64,000 nucleotides of DNA from Phenylobacterium deserti (GCF_003254705.1 NZ_QFYR01000001.1:248001-312000); one strand, 5' to 3'; shown: positions 11,057 to 19,879, counted from the first letter of the stretch. Notes: a model not told the origin generated them from the sequence alone. Numbers and translations: made by a program.

Positions 11057-11421
11057 TTCGGACGAGTCACGATCCAGCAGCCGACGGCCAGCAGGATCGC
11101 CCCTACCGCGCCCGTCAGGATCAGGTTGCGCGATCCGAACCAGACCACGCCGACGCTCACCGCCATCATCGAGACGGCGGCGATTTTCGCGCGGCGCGGA
11201 ATAGCGTGGCGGGTTTCCCAGTCCACCAGCAGCGGTCCGTAGCGTGGGTGGCGACGCACGCGATCGGCCAGCTCCGGCGAGCCGCGGGCGAACGCCCAGA
11301 CGGCGATCAGCAGGAAGACCGTGGTGGGCATCACCGGCAGCACCACGCCGATTGCGGCGAGGCCCAGCGCCGCGAAGCCGAGGGCGCGGTAGGCGAGGAT
11401 CCGAACGGGCGGGCGGCTCAC
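11053..11421 (-). CDS. YbaN-family (DUF454) inner membrane protein
   Basis: A 122-residue membrane protein with two hydrophobic blocks (about 10-45 and 80-118) and the DUF454 core [31 protein letters not shown] followed by [22 protein letters not shown], here given in pieces only as LPVMPTT and AIPRRAKI. The function of this family is unknown. Its GTG start overlaps the stop of the upstream YihY-type gene by 4 bases (GTGA), indicating translational coupling. Confidence 0.85.
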   Translation of the reverse strand: MSRPPVRILAYRALGFAALGLAAIGVVLPVMPTTVFLLIAVWAFARGSPELADRVRRHPRYGPLLVDWETRHAIPRRAKIAAVSMMAVSVGVVWFGSRNLILTGAVGAILLAVGCWIVTRPN

Positions 11422-12563
11422 TGCGGCTTGCCGTCTTCAGGCCCCGGCTTGCGGCGCACACGGCCGCTCAGGTTTCCCGCCTGCCGGCGCGCCACGCCCC
11501 AAAGCTGGGCCGCTTCCTTGCGCACGCCGATGAACGGCAGACCCACGGTGTCGGCCATGGCGGCGCCCCGCTCGCCCATGGGCCGCGGGCCGCCGGTCGT
11601 GGAGTCCACCGCGGTCTGATGTTCGATCTCTGCGTTCAGCTCCGCCCCCAACAGCACCGCCATCACCGAGAACCAGATCCACATCATGAAGCCCATCACC
11701 GCCGCGAGCGAGCCGTAAGTCGCGTCGAAGTGGGCCACGTTGTTCACGTACCAGGAAAAGCCCAGCGAGCCACCGACCCAGATCAGGGCCGCGAAACAGG
11801 CGCCCCAGCGCACCCAGCGCCAGCGGGCTTTCCGGCGGGACGGTCCGAACCGGTACATCACCGAGAAGGCGAACACCGCCACGGCCAGCAGCAGCAGCCA
11901 GCGCAGTGGCACCAGCAGCGTCTCTCCGAGGCCGAAGAAGCGCAGCAGGATGGGCACGGCCACCAGGATCGCCGTCACCATGGCCATGAACACCAGCGCC
12001 GCGAAGGTGAAGGCGTAGGTCATCGCCCGCCGGACGAAGAAGTTGCGCTTCTCCGTTTCGTTGTAGGCGACGTTCAGGCCGTCGAAGAGCGTGCCCACCC
12101 CCGCGTTGGCGCTCCAGACCGACAGCAAGAGGCTCGTTAGGAAGGCGAGCGAAAGGCCGGTGCTTTGCGCTGTGGCCAAGCGCAGCATTTGCTCGCCCAG
12201 CAGGCTCAGGACTTGCGGCGGCACGAAGGCCGCCAGCTCGTTCAGCTGCTGCATCACCGTGCCGACGTCGGCGAACAGGCCATAGAGCGAGATAAAGGCC
12301 GCCATGGCCGGGAAGATCGCCAGAAGGGCGTAGAAGGTGATGCCGCCGGCGACCACCGGCAGTTTATCCCGGCCGATCTCCAGCCAGGTGCGCCACAGCA
12401 CGTCCTTCCATCCCAGGTGCGGGATATGGCGGGGCGCATGCGCCATACGGCCGCGCCCAGGCTCGGTCTGCTCGAAGCTCTCCGGCGAGGCGACCAGCTG
12501 ATGGCTCAGTCCAGGCTTGGGCTCGCGGCGCGCCTTCAGCCACAGCCCGCCGAACGTCGCCAT
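11418..12563 (-). CDS. YihY/BrkB-family membrane protein
   Basis: A 381-residue protein with about six transmembrane helices and the YihY core (GWKDVLWRTW, GGITFYALLAIFPA, then GSLAAVMGFMMWIWFS). The family is often mislabelled as ribonuclease BN; its real role is unknown. A conserved stretch before the first helix (GR.A..P..IP..GWKD) lies upstream of the ATG at 12446, so the start must be earlier. I use ATG 12563; GTG 12602 is also possible. The hydrophilic C-terminus is variable. An EcfG-like promoter lies upstream (12678-12702). Coupled to the ybaN-like gene. Confidence 0.82.
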   Translation of the reverse strand: MATFGGLWLKARREPKPGLSHQLVASPESFEQTEPGRGRMAHAPRHIPHLGWKDVLWRTWLEIGRDKLPVVAGGITFYALLAIFPAMAAFISLYGLFADVGTVMQQLNELAAFVPPQVLSLLGEQMLRLATAQSTGLSLAFLTSLLLSVWSANAGVGTLFDGLNVAYNETEKRNFFVRRAMTYAFTFAALVFMAMVTAILVAVPILLRFFGLGETLLVPLRWLLLLAVAVFAFSVMYRFGPSRRKARWRWVRWGACFAALIWVGGSLGFSWYVNNVAHFDATYGSLAAVMGFMMWIWFSVMAVLLGAELNAEIEHQTAVDSTTGGPRPMGERGAAMADTVGLPFIGVRKEAAQLWGVARRQAGNLSGRVRRKPGPEDGKPQ

Positions 12564-12677
12564 ACCCACCCAGGGCGCCAGCGCCAGCAGGGTGCGCGCC
12601 ACGCCCCCTCGCCCGCGGGTTTCCACGTGGTCTTCCGTATTCGGCACGCGCCGCAGCTCCCTTGCAACCTTTGCCAG

Positions 12678-12702
12678 AACAGCGGGATGCGACGTCCGTT
12701 CC
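12678..12702 (-). promoter_or_regulatory. Candidate EcfG/SigT promoter before yihY-like gene
   Basis: Minus strand GGAAC (12702-12698), 16 bases, then TGTT (12681-12678). The -35 element and GTT core match; the first -10 base is T instead of C. It lies in the divergent interval with the MOSC gene. Confidence 0.45.
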
Positions 12703-12740
12703 GCTTGTCCGCGTCGGCGCCCAGACGCTAGAGCGGCCCA

Positions 12741-13538
12741 ATGATCGGTCAAATCGCAGCCATCCGCCGCCATCCCGTCAAAGGCTTCACGCCCGAAGCC
12801 CTGCAGCACGTGGACCTGGAGCCGGAGGTCGGCTTCCCCTTTGACCGCATCTGGGCCGTGGAGAACGGGCCGTCGGGCTTCGATCCGCAGGCCCCCGCCC
12901 ACATCCCCAAGCAGAAGTTCACGGTGCTGATGAGCCTGCCGCGGGTGGCTGCCGCCCGCACTCGCTATGACGAGGCCACGCGCCTTCTGCACGCCGAAGC
13001 CGACGGGATGCCCGCCTTCTCCGGCGACATGGACCTTGAGGATGGCCGCGCCGCCTTCGCGGCCTGGGTGGCCGACCTGGTCGGAGAGGAGGATCTGCGC
13101 GGTCCCTTGCGGGTCTGCGAAGCGCCCTCGGCGCACCGCTTCACCGACCATCCCAAGGGCCAAGTGTCGCTGATCAACTTGGCCAGCGTCCGCGACCTCT
13201 CCAGGCGCCTAGGCGTCGAGCTCGACCCCATGCGGTTCCGCGCCAACGTCTATGTGGAAGGCTGGGAGCCCTGGATCGAAAACGACTGGACGGGCCAGCC
13301 GCTGATGCTGGGCGGGGTCGAGACCCAGGTGTTCAAGCCCACCATACGCTGCGCGGCCACCCACGTGAATCCGGCCACCGCGCAGCGGGATCTTGAGATC
13401 ACCCGCGCCTTGTTCGAGAACTACGGCCACATGAACTGCGGCGTCTATCTGCAGGTCACCGCCGCCGGTCGCCTGGCCGTCGGCGACGCCTGCACGGGCC
13501 CGCAAGCCGTCTCCGCTCTCCAGGACGTCCAAGCATGA
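12741..13538 (+). CDS. MOSC domain protein, mARC/YcbX type
   Basis: A 265-residue protein with an N-terminal MOSC beta-barrel (IAAIRRHPVKGFTPEAL) and a C-terminal MOSC domain with the conserved cysteine (Cys204 in IRCAATHVNP). Such proteins bind molybdenum cofactor through that cysteine and reduce N-hydroxylated compounds with partner electron carriers; YcbX is the model. No ferredoxin-like domain is fused here, so the electron donor would be separate. Its stop overlaps the prmC start (ATGA), so the two genes are translationally coupled although functionally unrelated. Confidence 0.88.
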   Translation: MIGQIAAIRRHPVKGFTPEALQHVDLEPEVGFPFDRIWAVENGPSGFDPQAPAHIPKQKFTVLMSLPRVAAARTRYDEATRLLHAEADGMPAFSGDMDLEDGRAAFAAWVADLVGEEDLRGPLRVCEAPSAHRFTDHPKGQVSLINLASVRDLSRRLGVELDPMRFRANVYVEGWEPWIENDWTGQPLMLGGVETQVFKPTIRCAATHVNPATAQRDLEITRALFENYGHMNCGVYLQVTAAGRLAVGDACTGPQAVSALQDVQA

Positions 13539-14404
13539 GCCTCAACCTCGTCCAGGCCTGGAAACAGGCTCGCCAGCGTCTGGAAGACGCGGGTCTCGCT
13601 GGCCCGGTGATCGACGCGCGCCTGCTGGTGGAGGCCGCCGCCGGCGCCAGCCGCGTGGACATCGTGAGCGATCCCTATCGCCCCCTCACCGACGAGCAGG
13701 CCAAGACTCTGGACGAGTACCTCGCCCGCCGCGAACGCCGCGAGCCGGTCAGCCACATCCTCGGTCGCAAGGGCTTCTGGAAGATCATGCTGTCGGTGAC
13801 GCCCGACGTCCTGACGCCGCGGCCGGACACCGAGACGGTGGTCGAGTACGTGCTGCGCGACTTCCCCGAACACGCCGCCTGGTCGGTGCTGGACCTGGGC
13901 GTGGGCTCCGGCGCCATGCTGCTGGCTATCCTGGCCGACCGCCCTGCCGCCAAGGGCCTGGGGATCGACATCTCCGAGGACGCCCTGGCCGTGGCCCGGG
14001 AAAACGCCGCCAACCTGGGCCTCGGCGGCCGGGTCGCCTTGCTGCGCGGCGACTGGACCGCGGGCCTGGGCGATTCGACCTTCGACCTGGTGGTCTCCAA
14101 CCCGCCCTACATCGCCGACGCGGTGATCGAGGAGCTCGAGCCTGAAGTGCGCGACCATGAGCCGCGTCTGGCGCTGTCCGGCGGCGCCGACGGCCTGGAC
14201 GCCTACCGCATCCTCGCGCCCGAGATCCTGCGGGTGCTCAAGCCCGGCTGCCGGTTCGCCGTCGAGATCGGTCACGACCAGAAGGATGCGGTTGAAGCGC
14301 TGTTCCGGGCGGCGGGCGCCTTCAACGTCCAGACCGTCTTGGACCTGGGCAACCGTGACCGTGTGGTGACCGGTTTGAAAAACCCCTTGGAAACCGGGCA
14401 CTGA
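13535..14404 (+). CDS. prmC: Peptide chain release factor glutamine methyltransferase PrmC
   Basis: PrmC N5-methylates the GGQ glutamine of RF1 and RF2. The 289-residue protein has an N-terminal helical recognition domain (about 1-80, with EPVSHILGRKGFW), SAM motif I (DLGVGSGAM) and the catalytic N-P-P-Y (189-192). It sits downstream of its substrate gene prfA with a MOSC gene and two reverse-strand genes between; prfA-prmC proximity is typical. It overlaps the MOSC gene by 4 bases. Confidence 0.95.
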   Translation: MSLNLVQAWKQARQRLEDAGLAGPVIDARLLVEAAAGASRVDIVSDPYRPLTDEQAKTLDEYLARRERREPVSHILGRKGFWKIMLSVTPDVLTPRPDTETVVEYVLRDFPEHAAWSVLDLGVGSGAMLLAILADRPAAKGLGIDISEDALAVARENAANLGLGGRVALLRGDWTAGLGDSTFDLVVSNPPYIADAVIEELEPEVRDHEPRLALSGGADGLDAYRILAPEILRVLKPGCRFAVEIGHDQKDAVEALFRAAGAFNVQTVLDLGNRDRVVTGLKNPLETGH

Positions 14405-14655
14405 GCCGCTACATCAAGTCACGTCTCCACCCAAAAACGCCGGCTTAGGCAGACCTCTCCCGAGGCTCTCCGCCCAGCCCGGCAGGCGCGACGCTTCTCA
14501 AAAAGGCTCTCGCTGGAAAGCTCCCGGGCGGACGACGGGGAACTTAGCGTCTTCAACAATTCAACCGGCCCTCGTGGGCCCGCTCCGCTGAAGGCCAGCG
14601 CGCCGCGACCTCGAAGCGAAGGTCCGCTCAGGGAAGAGCCAAACCGGTCACCGTC

Positions 14656-15699
14656 ATGAGAGATTTCAAGGGTATGAAGCGTCAGCGCGGCCGCAATCGC
14701 GGCGGCGGTGGCGGCAGCGGCGGGGGCAAGCCGCAGCAGAACGCCAACCGGGCGTTCGACTCGAACGGCCCCGACGGCGTGAAGGTGCGCGGCAACGCGC
14801 AGCACGTCTTCGAGAAGTACCAGCAGCTGGCGCGCGACGCCTCCTCCGCCGGCGACCGCGTCCTGGCCGAGAACTATCTGCAACACGCCGAACACTATTT
14901 CCGCCTGCTGCGCGCTCTCCAGCCGCAGCGTCCGGCTTCCGAGATCCTCGGCCGCGACCAGTTCGCGTCCGGCTTCGACATCGACTTCGAAGACGAAGGC
15001 GCCCAGGCGCAGTCCGAAGCCGCCGATGAAGCCGCTGAGAGCGGTGAAGCCGAGGCTGGCGAGACCCGCGAGAACCGTTGGCAGGATCGTCCCCGCGAAG
15101 GCCGCGACCGCGACGACCGTCGTGACCGTGACGGCCGCGACCGCGATGGCCGCGACCGGGATCGGGGCGAACGCTTCGAAGGCCGCCGCGACCGCGACGA
15201 TCGCCCGCGTGACCGTGACGAGAACCGCCGCGATCGCGACGACCGCCCGCGCGATCGTGACGAGAACCGCCGCGACCGTGACGACCGTCCCCGCGAGCGG
15301 GACGAGAACCGCGACCGGGACCGTGACAACCGCGAGGGCCGCGAAGGCGGCCGCCGTGAGCGCTGGCGTGACCGGGACCGCAACCGCGATGACCGCGATG
15401 GCCGTGGCGAACGCGGCGACCGCGAGGAGCGCCGCGAGCGCTCCGATCGCCAGGATCGCCCCGAGCGCGACCCCATGCCGGTGATCGAGCCGCAGGCCGA
15501 GCCCTTCGCCGCCGCTGAAGCGCCCATGCTGCGCGACGCCGAGGGCGGCGAGAGCCACGCCCCCGCCTTCCTCCAGGCCGCCACGCCGCGCGCCGATGGC
15601 GACGAGGGTCCGCCCCGCCGCACCCGCCGCCGCCGCGCCCCGCGCAGCTTCGAAGCCGACGAGGGCGCCCCGTCCTCCGGCGAGCCCGAAGAGGCCTAA
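14656..15699 (+). CDS. DUF4167 arginine/aspartate-rich protein
   Basis: A 347-residue protein whose first 110 residues hold the conserved DUF4167 domain (KRQRGRNRGG then FDSNGPDGVKVRGNAQHVFEKY, cited in part as NGPDGVKVRG and AENYLQHAEHYFRL). The rest is a disordered tail of RDRD/RDDR repeats with an acidic C-terminus. The domain is restricted to Alphaproteobacteria and the basic N-terminus suggests RNA binding; that is inference. The 250 bases before it contain no gene. The hydrophobic open frame on the opposite strand is an artefact of the Arg/Asp codon repeats. A strong terminator follows. Confidence 0.88.
   Translation: MRDFKGMKRQRGRNRGGGGGSGGGKPQQNANRAFDSNGPDGVKVRGNAQHVFEKYQQLARDASSAGDRVLAENYLQHAEHYFRLLRALQPQRPASEILGRDQFASGFDIDFEDEGAQAQSEAADEAAESGEAEAGETRENRWQDRPREGRDRDDRRDRDGRDRDGRDRDRGERFEGRRDRDDRPRDRDENRRDRDDRPRDRDENRRDRDDRPRERDENRDRDRDNREGREGGRRERWRDRDRNRDDRDGRGERGDREERRERSDRQDRPERDPMPVIEPQAEPFAAAEAPMLRDAEGGESHAPAFLQAATPRADGDEGPPRRTRRRRAPRSFEADEGAPSSGEPEEA
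15184..15309 (+). repeat. Three tandem 42-base repeats in the DUF4167 gene
   Basis: Three adjacent 42-base units (15184-15225, 15226-15267, 15268-15309) encode the 14-residue repeat RRDRDDRPRDRDEN, with one D-to-E change in the last copy. Synonymous differences between copies suggest age rather than a very recent duplication. Confidence 0.85.
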
Positions 15700-15707
15700 A
15701 ACAACAG

Positions 15708-15738
15708 AAAGCCCGCGGATCGCTCCGCGGGCTTTCGT
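15708..15738 (+). terminator. Bidirectional terminator between DUF4167 and TonB receptor genes
   Basis: A perfect 12-bp stem (15708-15719 with 15724-15735), loop TCGC, with A-rich sequence on one side and T-rich on the other, serving both convergent genes. Confidence 0.85.
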
Positions 15739-15763
15739 CTTTCCGGGCCTGGGGGAAGCGGCC

Positions 15764-17848
15764 CTAGAAGCGGTAGGCCACCCCCATCCGGACGTTCCGC
15801 CCCGGCAGAGGCGCGATGTCCTTGAGGAACGAGGCGTGCTCGCGCGCCTCGACGTTGGTCAGGTTCCGGCCGTCCAGGAAGAGTCGCAGGTTTCGGTCCT
15901 TCAGCGGACGCAGGCTCAGGGAGGCGTTCAGCAGGGTGTAGCTGTCCGTCGGCAGCTCGAACTCGGCGACGCGGTCCTGATCCCCCACTTCGCGGACCTC
16001 CAGCTGACCGCCCCACCAGCCGCCTTCGAACACGGCGCGGCCGGTGACCGACCACGGGGGAATGCGGGCCGGCGGGCCAAGGTCGGTATCGCCGCGCACG
16101 ATGTCGGCGCCGGCTTCCAGCCGGAAGCTACGCTCGCCCTCTTCCCACACGCGCCAGGAGCCTTCCGCCTCCGCGCCGTGGAAGGTCGCGTCGGTCTGCA
16201 CATAACGGAAGATCGGCATGCCGCTCTCCTCGTCGTCCAGCCCGGTCGGCGAAAGGTCGATGAAGCCGTCATAGCGGACGCCGAACAGGTGCATGTCCAG
16301 TTCGAAAGGTCCCCGCTCGTAGTGCGCCGTCAGGTCCACCGAGTAGGAGACTTCCGCATCCAGGTCGGCCGACCCGATCTCGACGCTGCGCGTGGCGGCG
16401 TGGGCCCCGTTGGCGAACAGCTCTTCCTGGGCCGGCGCTCTGCTGGTTCGCGAGGCGCTGAGGCCCAGGAACCATCCCGCGCTCGGACGGATGAAGCCGC
16501 CCAGCGAGCCCGACACGTTGGTGAAGTCCCGATCGGCGACCACGCTCTCGAGCTTGCGCTGGTCGACCCGCAGGCCGCCCTCCACGCCCCAGCCTTCGCG
16601 GTCGAGCCGCTGCAGGGTGAACGCGCCCCACTCGGTCGTGCGGGTGGGCGGCACCAGCGCCTCCTCGCCCACGGCGTCGAAGTCGCGCTTCAGGGCCTGG
16701 AAGCCGACCGCCCCCTGCCAGCCGTTGCGCTCGCGCTGGACCAGCTCAAGCCGCCCTTCCCAACCTTCGGAGAAGAAGCGCGTGGCCGGCTCGCCCCCTT
16801 CCAGCTCCACGTGGGTGTAATCGGCGTAGCCGGCGCCCAGCCGCACCGCGCTGAACGGGCCCAGGTCCAGGTCGTGTTCGGCGCGCAGGTCGTAGCGGGT
16901 CTGCTCAAGCTTGATCGCCACCCCGTCCTCGCCGTGGAACTCCTCCTCGTGGTCATGATCGTGGTCGTGATCATGTTCGTGGTCGTGGCCCTCGTCCTCG
17001 TGCCCATGCTCGTGGCCGGGCACGCCATAGGTGGTCTCGGTGCGCTTCACCGACAGTCCGATGAAGCCACGCTCGCCCACGTAGGACAGGCCCGCCCCGT
17101 AGGACGACAGCTCCGTCGCCGTGTTCTCGACCGTGCTGTCCACGGGGCCAGGCCACTCTTCGCCGTCCGCCGCCAGCTGGCGCTTTGATTCCGGGAAGGT
17201 CGGGACCTTGTAGTCCTCGGTCTCGCGGCGCACGCCGTCGACGCTGACCACCCACGGCCCGGTCCCTGCCCGCAGGGCGCCGCTTACCGAGTGGCCGTCG
17301 TCCACGGAGGAGGCGCTGGCCAGCACCCGGCCCTCGACGCCGTTCACCCGGTGCATGGCGATCCGCTCGTCGATGACGTTCACGATGCCGCCGATGGCCG
17401 AGCCGCCATAGGCCAGGGCCGACGGTCCGCGCAGCACTTCGATCCGCTCGGCTTCCTGCGGATCGGTGGCCACGGCGTGGTCCGGCGACAGGGCGCTGGC
17501 GTCCACCTGGCCCAGGCCGTTGCTGAGCACCAGCACCCGCGGACCGGCCAGGCCGCGGATCACCGGCCGGCTGGCGCCAGGACCGAAGAAGGTGGAGCGC
17601 ACGCCAGGCATGCCGCTCAGCACGTCGCCGAGCCCGCCGCTGGGCGCGAGGTCGAGTTCGTCACGGTCGACCACGTCGATGTTGGTCGTCGCCGAGTCCA
17701 GGGAAATGGCGAACGGCGCGGCGGTGACCACCACCTCCGAGACCGGGTGGCCGTCCTGTCCCACCGCGGCAGGTCCGCTCTGCGCGTAGACGGGCCCGGC
17801 GAGCAGGGCCGATGCGGCCACGGCGGAAAACAGCAGGTGACGGCTCAT
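15764..17848 (-). CDS. TonB-dependent receptor with His-rich loop (probable zinc receptor)
   Basis: A 694-residue outer-membrane receptor. It has a signal peptide (cut near Ala22), a plug domain (about 55-170, with VRSTFFGPGASRPVIRG type signature, cited in part), and a 22-strand barrel ending in VAYRF, a C-terminal aromatic typical of outer-membrane proteins. A loop at about residues 276-302 is packed with His and Asp/Glu (HDHEHDHDHDHDH), like the zinc-binding loop of ZnuD. It is divergent from zur, with two inverted repeats 35-69 bases upstream of its ATG. I infer zinc uptake repressed by Zur. The start at 17848 is chosen because the signal peptide begins there; a longer frame runs over the operators. 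Confidence 0.88.
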   Translation of the reverse strand: MSRHLLFSAVAASALLAGPVYAQSGPAAVGQDGHPVSEVVVTAAPFAISLDSATTNIDVVDRDELDLAPSGGLGDVLSGMPGVRSTFFGPGASRPVIRGLAGPRVLVLSNGLGQVDASALSPDHAVATDPQEAERIEVLRGPSALAYGGSAIGGIVNVIDERIAMHRVNGVEGRVLASASSVDDGHSVSGALRAGTGPWVVSVDGVRRETEDYKVPTFPESKRQLAADGEEWPGPVDSTVENTATELSSYGAGLSYVGERGFIGLSVKRTETTYGVPGHEHGHEDEGHDHEHDHDHDHDHEEEFHGEDGVAIKLEQTRYDLRAEHDLDLGPFSAVRLGAGYADYTHVELEGGEPATRFFSEGWEGRLELVQRERNGWQGAVGFQALKRDFDAVGEEALVPPTRTTEWGAFTLQRLDREGWGVEGGLRVDQRKLESVVADRDFTNVSGSLGGFIRPSAGWFLGLSASRTSRAPAQEELFANGAHAATRSVEIGSADLDAEVSYSVDLTAHYERGPFELDMHLFGVRYDGFIDLSPTGLDDEESGMPIFRYVQTDATFHGAEAEGSWRVWEEGERSFRLEAGADIVRGDTDLGPPARIPPWSVTGRAVFEGGWWGGQLEVREVGDQDRVAEFELPTDSYTLLNASLSLRPLKDRNLRLFLDGRNLTNVEAREHASFLKDIAPLPGRNVRMGVAYRF

Positions 17849-17882
17849 ATCGCGTCCTCTCGGCCTTGAACTCGGCCCAAAC

Positions 17883-17895
17883 GTTACAAAGTAAC
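17883..17895. promoter_or_regulatory. Inverted repeat, possible second Zur site
   Basis: GTTAC-AAA-GTAAC, a perfect 5-bp inverted repeat, 12 bases upstream (on the receptor side) of the larger repeat at 17900-17917. AT-rich against a GC-rich background. The role is inferred from position. Confidence 0.5.
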
Positions 17896-17899
17896 GCCT

Positions 17900-17917
17900 G
17901 TTATGAAATAACATAAC
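17900..17917. promoter_or_regulatory. Candidate Zur operator
   Basis: GTTATG-N6-CATAAC with a perfect 6-bp inverted repeat and an AT-only spacer (AAATAA), between the zur start (17971) and the TonB receptor start (17848). Alphaproteobacterial Zur boxes are AT-rich dyads of this size. It could control both divergent genes. Confidence 0.65.
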
Positions 17918-17970
17918 GCGCCGTCAAGGCCCATTGCGGGCTGAGGCCGACCTGGGTTAGCTGGAACACC

Positions 17971-18453
17971 ATGGGAGCTGAGTGCCACCACGAGGACGGG
18001 GCCCATCCTGGGCTCAAAGGCCAGGATCTGCGGCAGGCGCTTGGCCTGGCCGAGACCCGCTGCGCCGACCATCAGGAGCGCCTCACCCCGCCGCGCAAGC
18101 GCGTTCTGGAGCTTCTGCTCGGCGCCGACGGCCCGCTGAAGGCCTACGACCTGATCGCAGCCTATGGCGCGGAAGGGGAGCCGGCCAAGCCGCCCACCGT
18201 CTATCGCGCCCTGGAATTCCTGGAACGCCTGGGTTTTGCGCACCGGATCGAAAGCCTGAACGCCTATGTGCCCTGCCGGATCGCCGGCGAGAGCCACAGC
18301 GCGGCCTTCCTGATTTGCGACTGCTGCGGAGCGGCGGAGGAGTTCGAGCCCGACTTCGCCCCGCAATTCGCCGCCGCCGCCGCGCACGGCTACGAAGTGC
18401 GCAGTGTCACCCTCGAAGCGCGTGGCCGCTGCCCGGCTTGCCGGCACGACTGA
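17971..18453 (+). CDS. zur: Fur-family zinc regulator Zur
   Basis: A 160-residue Fur-superfamily repressor: winged helix (about 38-95, RKRVLELLL then KPPTVYRALEFLERLGFAHR), dimer domain with the structural zinc cysteines Cys116/Cys119 (CDCCG) and Cys154/Cys157 (CPAC), as in E. coli Zur. The short tail after the last CxxC and the low His content of the regulatory loop fit Zur better than Fur. It is divergent from a His-rich TonB receptor with dyads between. Only 36 bases separate it from the next gene, with which it may be co-transcribed. Confidence 0.88.
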   Translation: MGAECHHEDGAHPGLKGQDLRQALGLAETRCADHQERLTPPRKRVLELLLGADGPLKAYDLIAAYGAEGEPAKPPTVYRALEFLERLGFAHRIESLNAYVPCRIAGESHSAAFLICDCCGAAEEFEPDFAPQFAAAAAHGYEVRSVTLEARGRCPACRHD

Positions 18454-18490
18454 CGAACCGGCTCGCCCGCTGCCGCGTTAGCCCGGCCTG

Positions 18491-18961
18491 ATGCGCAAAC
18501 AGATCTATCTCGACTGCGACGGCGTGCTCGCCGACTTCGACAAGGGCGCCGAGAAGGTGCTGGGCCTGCCGCCCCGCGCCTTTGAGAAGCGCTTCGGCCC
18601 CGGGGCCTTCTGGAAGCGCCTCGCTGGCGCCGACGGCTTCTTCGAGAACCTTGAGCCGCTGCCGGACGCCTTCGTCCTGTTCGAGGCGGTGAAGGACAAG
18701 AGCCCCATCATCCTCACGGGCCTGCCGCGGGGCAATTGGGCCGAGCCGCAGAAGCGGCGCTGGGCCGAACGCCATTTCCCCGGCGTCCCGGTGATCACCA
18801 CCATGGCCGCCCTGAAGCGGGAGCACTGCCATCCGGGCGACGTGCTGGTCGATGATCGCGACAAGCACCGCCACCTTTGGGAACAGGCGGGCGGCGTCTT
18901 CGTGCATCACAAGACCGCCGAGCGCTCGATCCAGGAGCTGGAGGCGCTCGGCTATCTCTAG
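18491..18961 (+). CDS. HAD phosphatase, 5'(3')-deoxyribonucleotidase type
   Basis: A 156-residue HAD-superfamily protein beginning with the nucleophile motif DCDGVLADF (Asp8 and Asp10), with ILTGLPRGNW as motif II and VLVDDRDKHRHLW as the acidic motif, the pattern of NT5C-type nucleotidases. It lacks a large cap domain. It lies just downstream of zur. The substrate is probably a nucleotide monophosphate, but this is inferred from the family only. Confidence 0.8.
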   Translation: MRKQIYLDCDGVLADFDKGAEKVLGLPPRAFEKRFGPGAFWKRLAGADGFFENLEPLPDAFVLFEAVKDKSPIILTGLPRGNWAEPQKRRWAERHFPGVPVITTMAALKREHCHPGDVLVDDRDKHRHLWEQAGGVFVHHKTAERSIQELEALGYL

Positions 18962-18964
18962 TCC

Positions 18965-19879
18965 CTACCAGAAGACGTAGCGGACCACCTGCACGACCCG
19001 GCCGGTGAAGTCGTCCACCAGCAACACATCGGCGCCGACGCGCACCCAGCTGAACCCCGGCGGCGGCATCGGCAGGTCATAGGCCCACCAATCCATCAGC
19101 CGGTACTCGGGCGTGTACCAGCCGCGCGGCAGGGTCTCGCCAAAGCCCCAGCTGCGCACATAGAACCCGGACGGCGGCCGGTAGGCCGGAACCCGGTAGC
19201 GATAGGGGCTGCTGTAGATCCGCGGGTAGCGACGGGCGTCCCAGCGCGGGGCGTCGCGGCCGTCGCGCCGGAAGTAGCCAGAACGCGCGCCATCACGCCC
19301 GCCATCTCGCCGGCCGTCGTCACGCCAGCGCGGGTCTTCGCGGCGCCAGCCGGAGCGGTCGTCATCACGTCTTCGGTCATCACGCCGCTCGTCGCTTCGC
19401 CATGTCTCGCGGCCTTGCCGATCGCGGCCCTCGTCGCGCCGCACGTCAGGGCGCGCGTCCGGCCGCCAGCCTTCGGGCCGGTCACGCCGGACCCCGTGGT
19501 CGCCGCCCTGACGGTCCCGCTCCCAGCGCTGCCCGCCCCCATCGCGCGGGGTGTCGCGCGGGGTGTCGCGCCGGGCGTCACGTCCAGGGTCGCCACGACG
19601 CGCCTGCTCGCCTTGCCGTTCGCCGCCGCCCCAACGCTCGGAGCCGCCTTGCCGGGCAAAGCCGCCTTCGCCGCCCCGACGCCCCTCGCGAGCCTGGGGA
19701 GCCCGCGCCCCGTCCATGCCGGACTGGCGCGCTTCGCGTCGCTCCATCCGCTGCTCGCGGCGTTCCATGCGCTGCTCACGGTTGGCTTCACGGCCGCCGC
19801 GGTCCTGCGCCATCGCCGCCTCGCTGACGCCTGCCAGCAGCAGCAGGGTCAGCGCCATCGTCTTCATCTTCATCGTCAT
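18965..19879 (-). CDS. RcnB-family periplasmic protein with Arg-rich linker
   Basis: A 304-residue exported protein: signal peptide (cut near Ala24), a long Arg/Glu/Gly/Asp-rich disordered middle (about 25-215), and a C-terminal RcnB-like domain (about 225-304: RSWGFGETLPRGWY, PPPGFSWVRVG, DDFTGRVVQV). RcnB in E. coli modulates nickel/cobalt efflux; most alphaproteobacterial members are uncharacterised. I chose the first ATG; an ATG two codons on is equivalent. The opposite-strand open frames here are repeats of codon bias. It faces a DUF924 gene. Confidence 0.82.
   Translation of the reverse strand: MTMKMKTMALTLLLLAGVSEAAMAQDRGGREANREQRMERREQRMERREARQSGMDGARAPQAREGRRGGEGGFARQGGSERWGGGERQGEQARRGDPGRDARRDTPRDTPRDGGGQRWERDRQGGDHGVRRDRPEGWRPDARPDVRRDEGRDRQGRETWRSDERRDDRRRDDDRSGWRREDPRWRDDGRRDGGRDGARSGYFRRDGRDAPRWDARRYPRIYSSPYRYRVPAYRPPSGFYVRSWGFGETLPRGWYTPEYRLMDWWAYDLPMPPPGFSWVRVGADVLLVDDFTGRVVQVVRYVFW

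Noticed and set aside
14419..15558. Hydrophobic 379-codon frame antisense to the DUF4167 gene
   Set aside because: Apparent transmembrane stretches are the reverse complement of Arg/Asp repeats (Val/Ala/Thr codons) and have no start signal.
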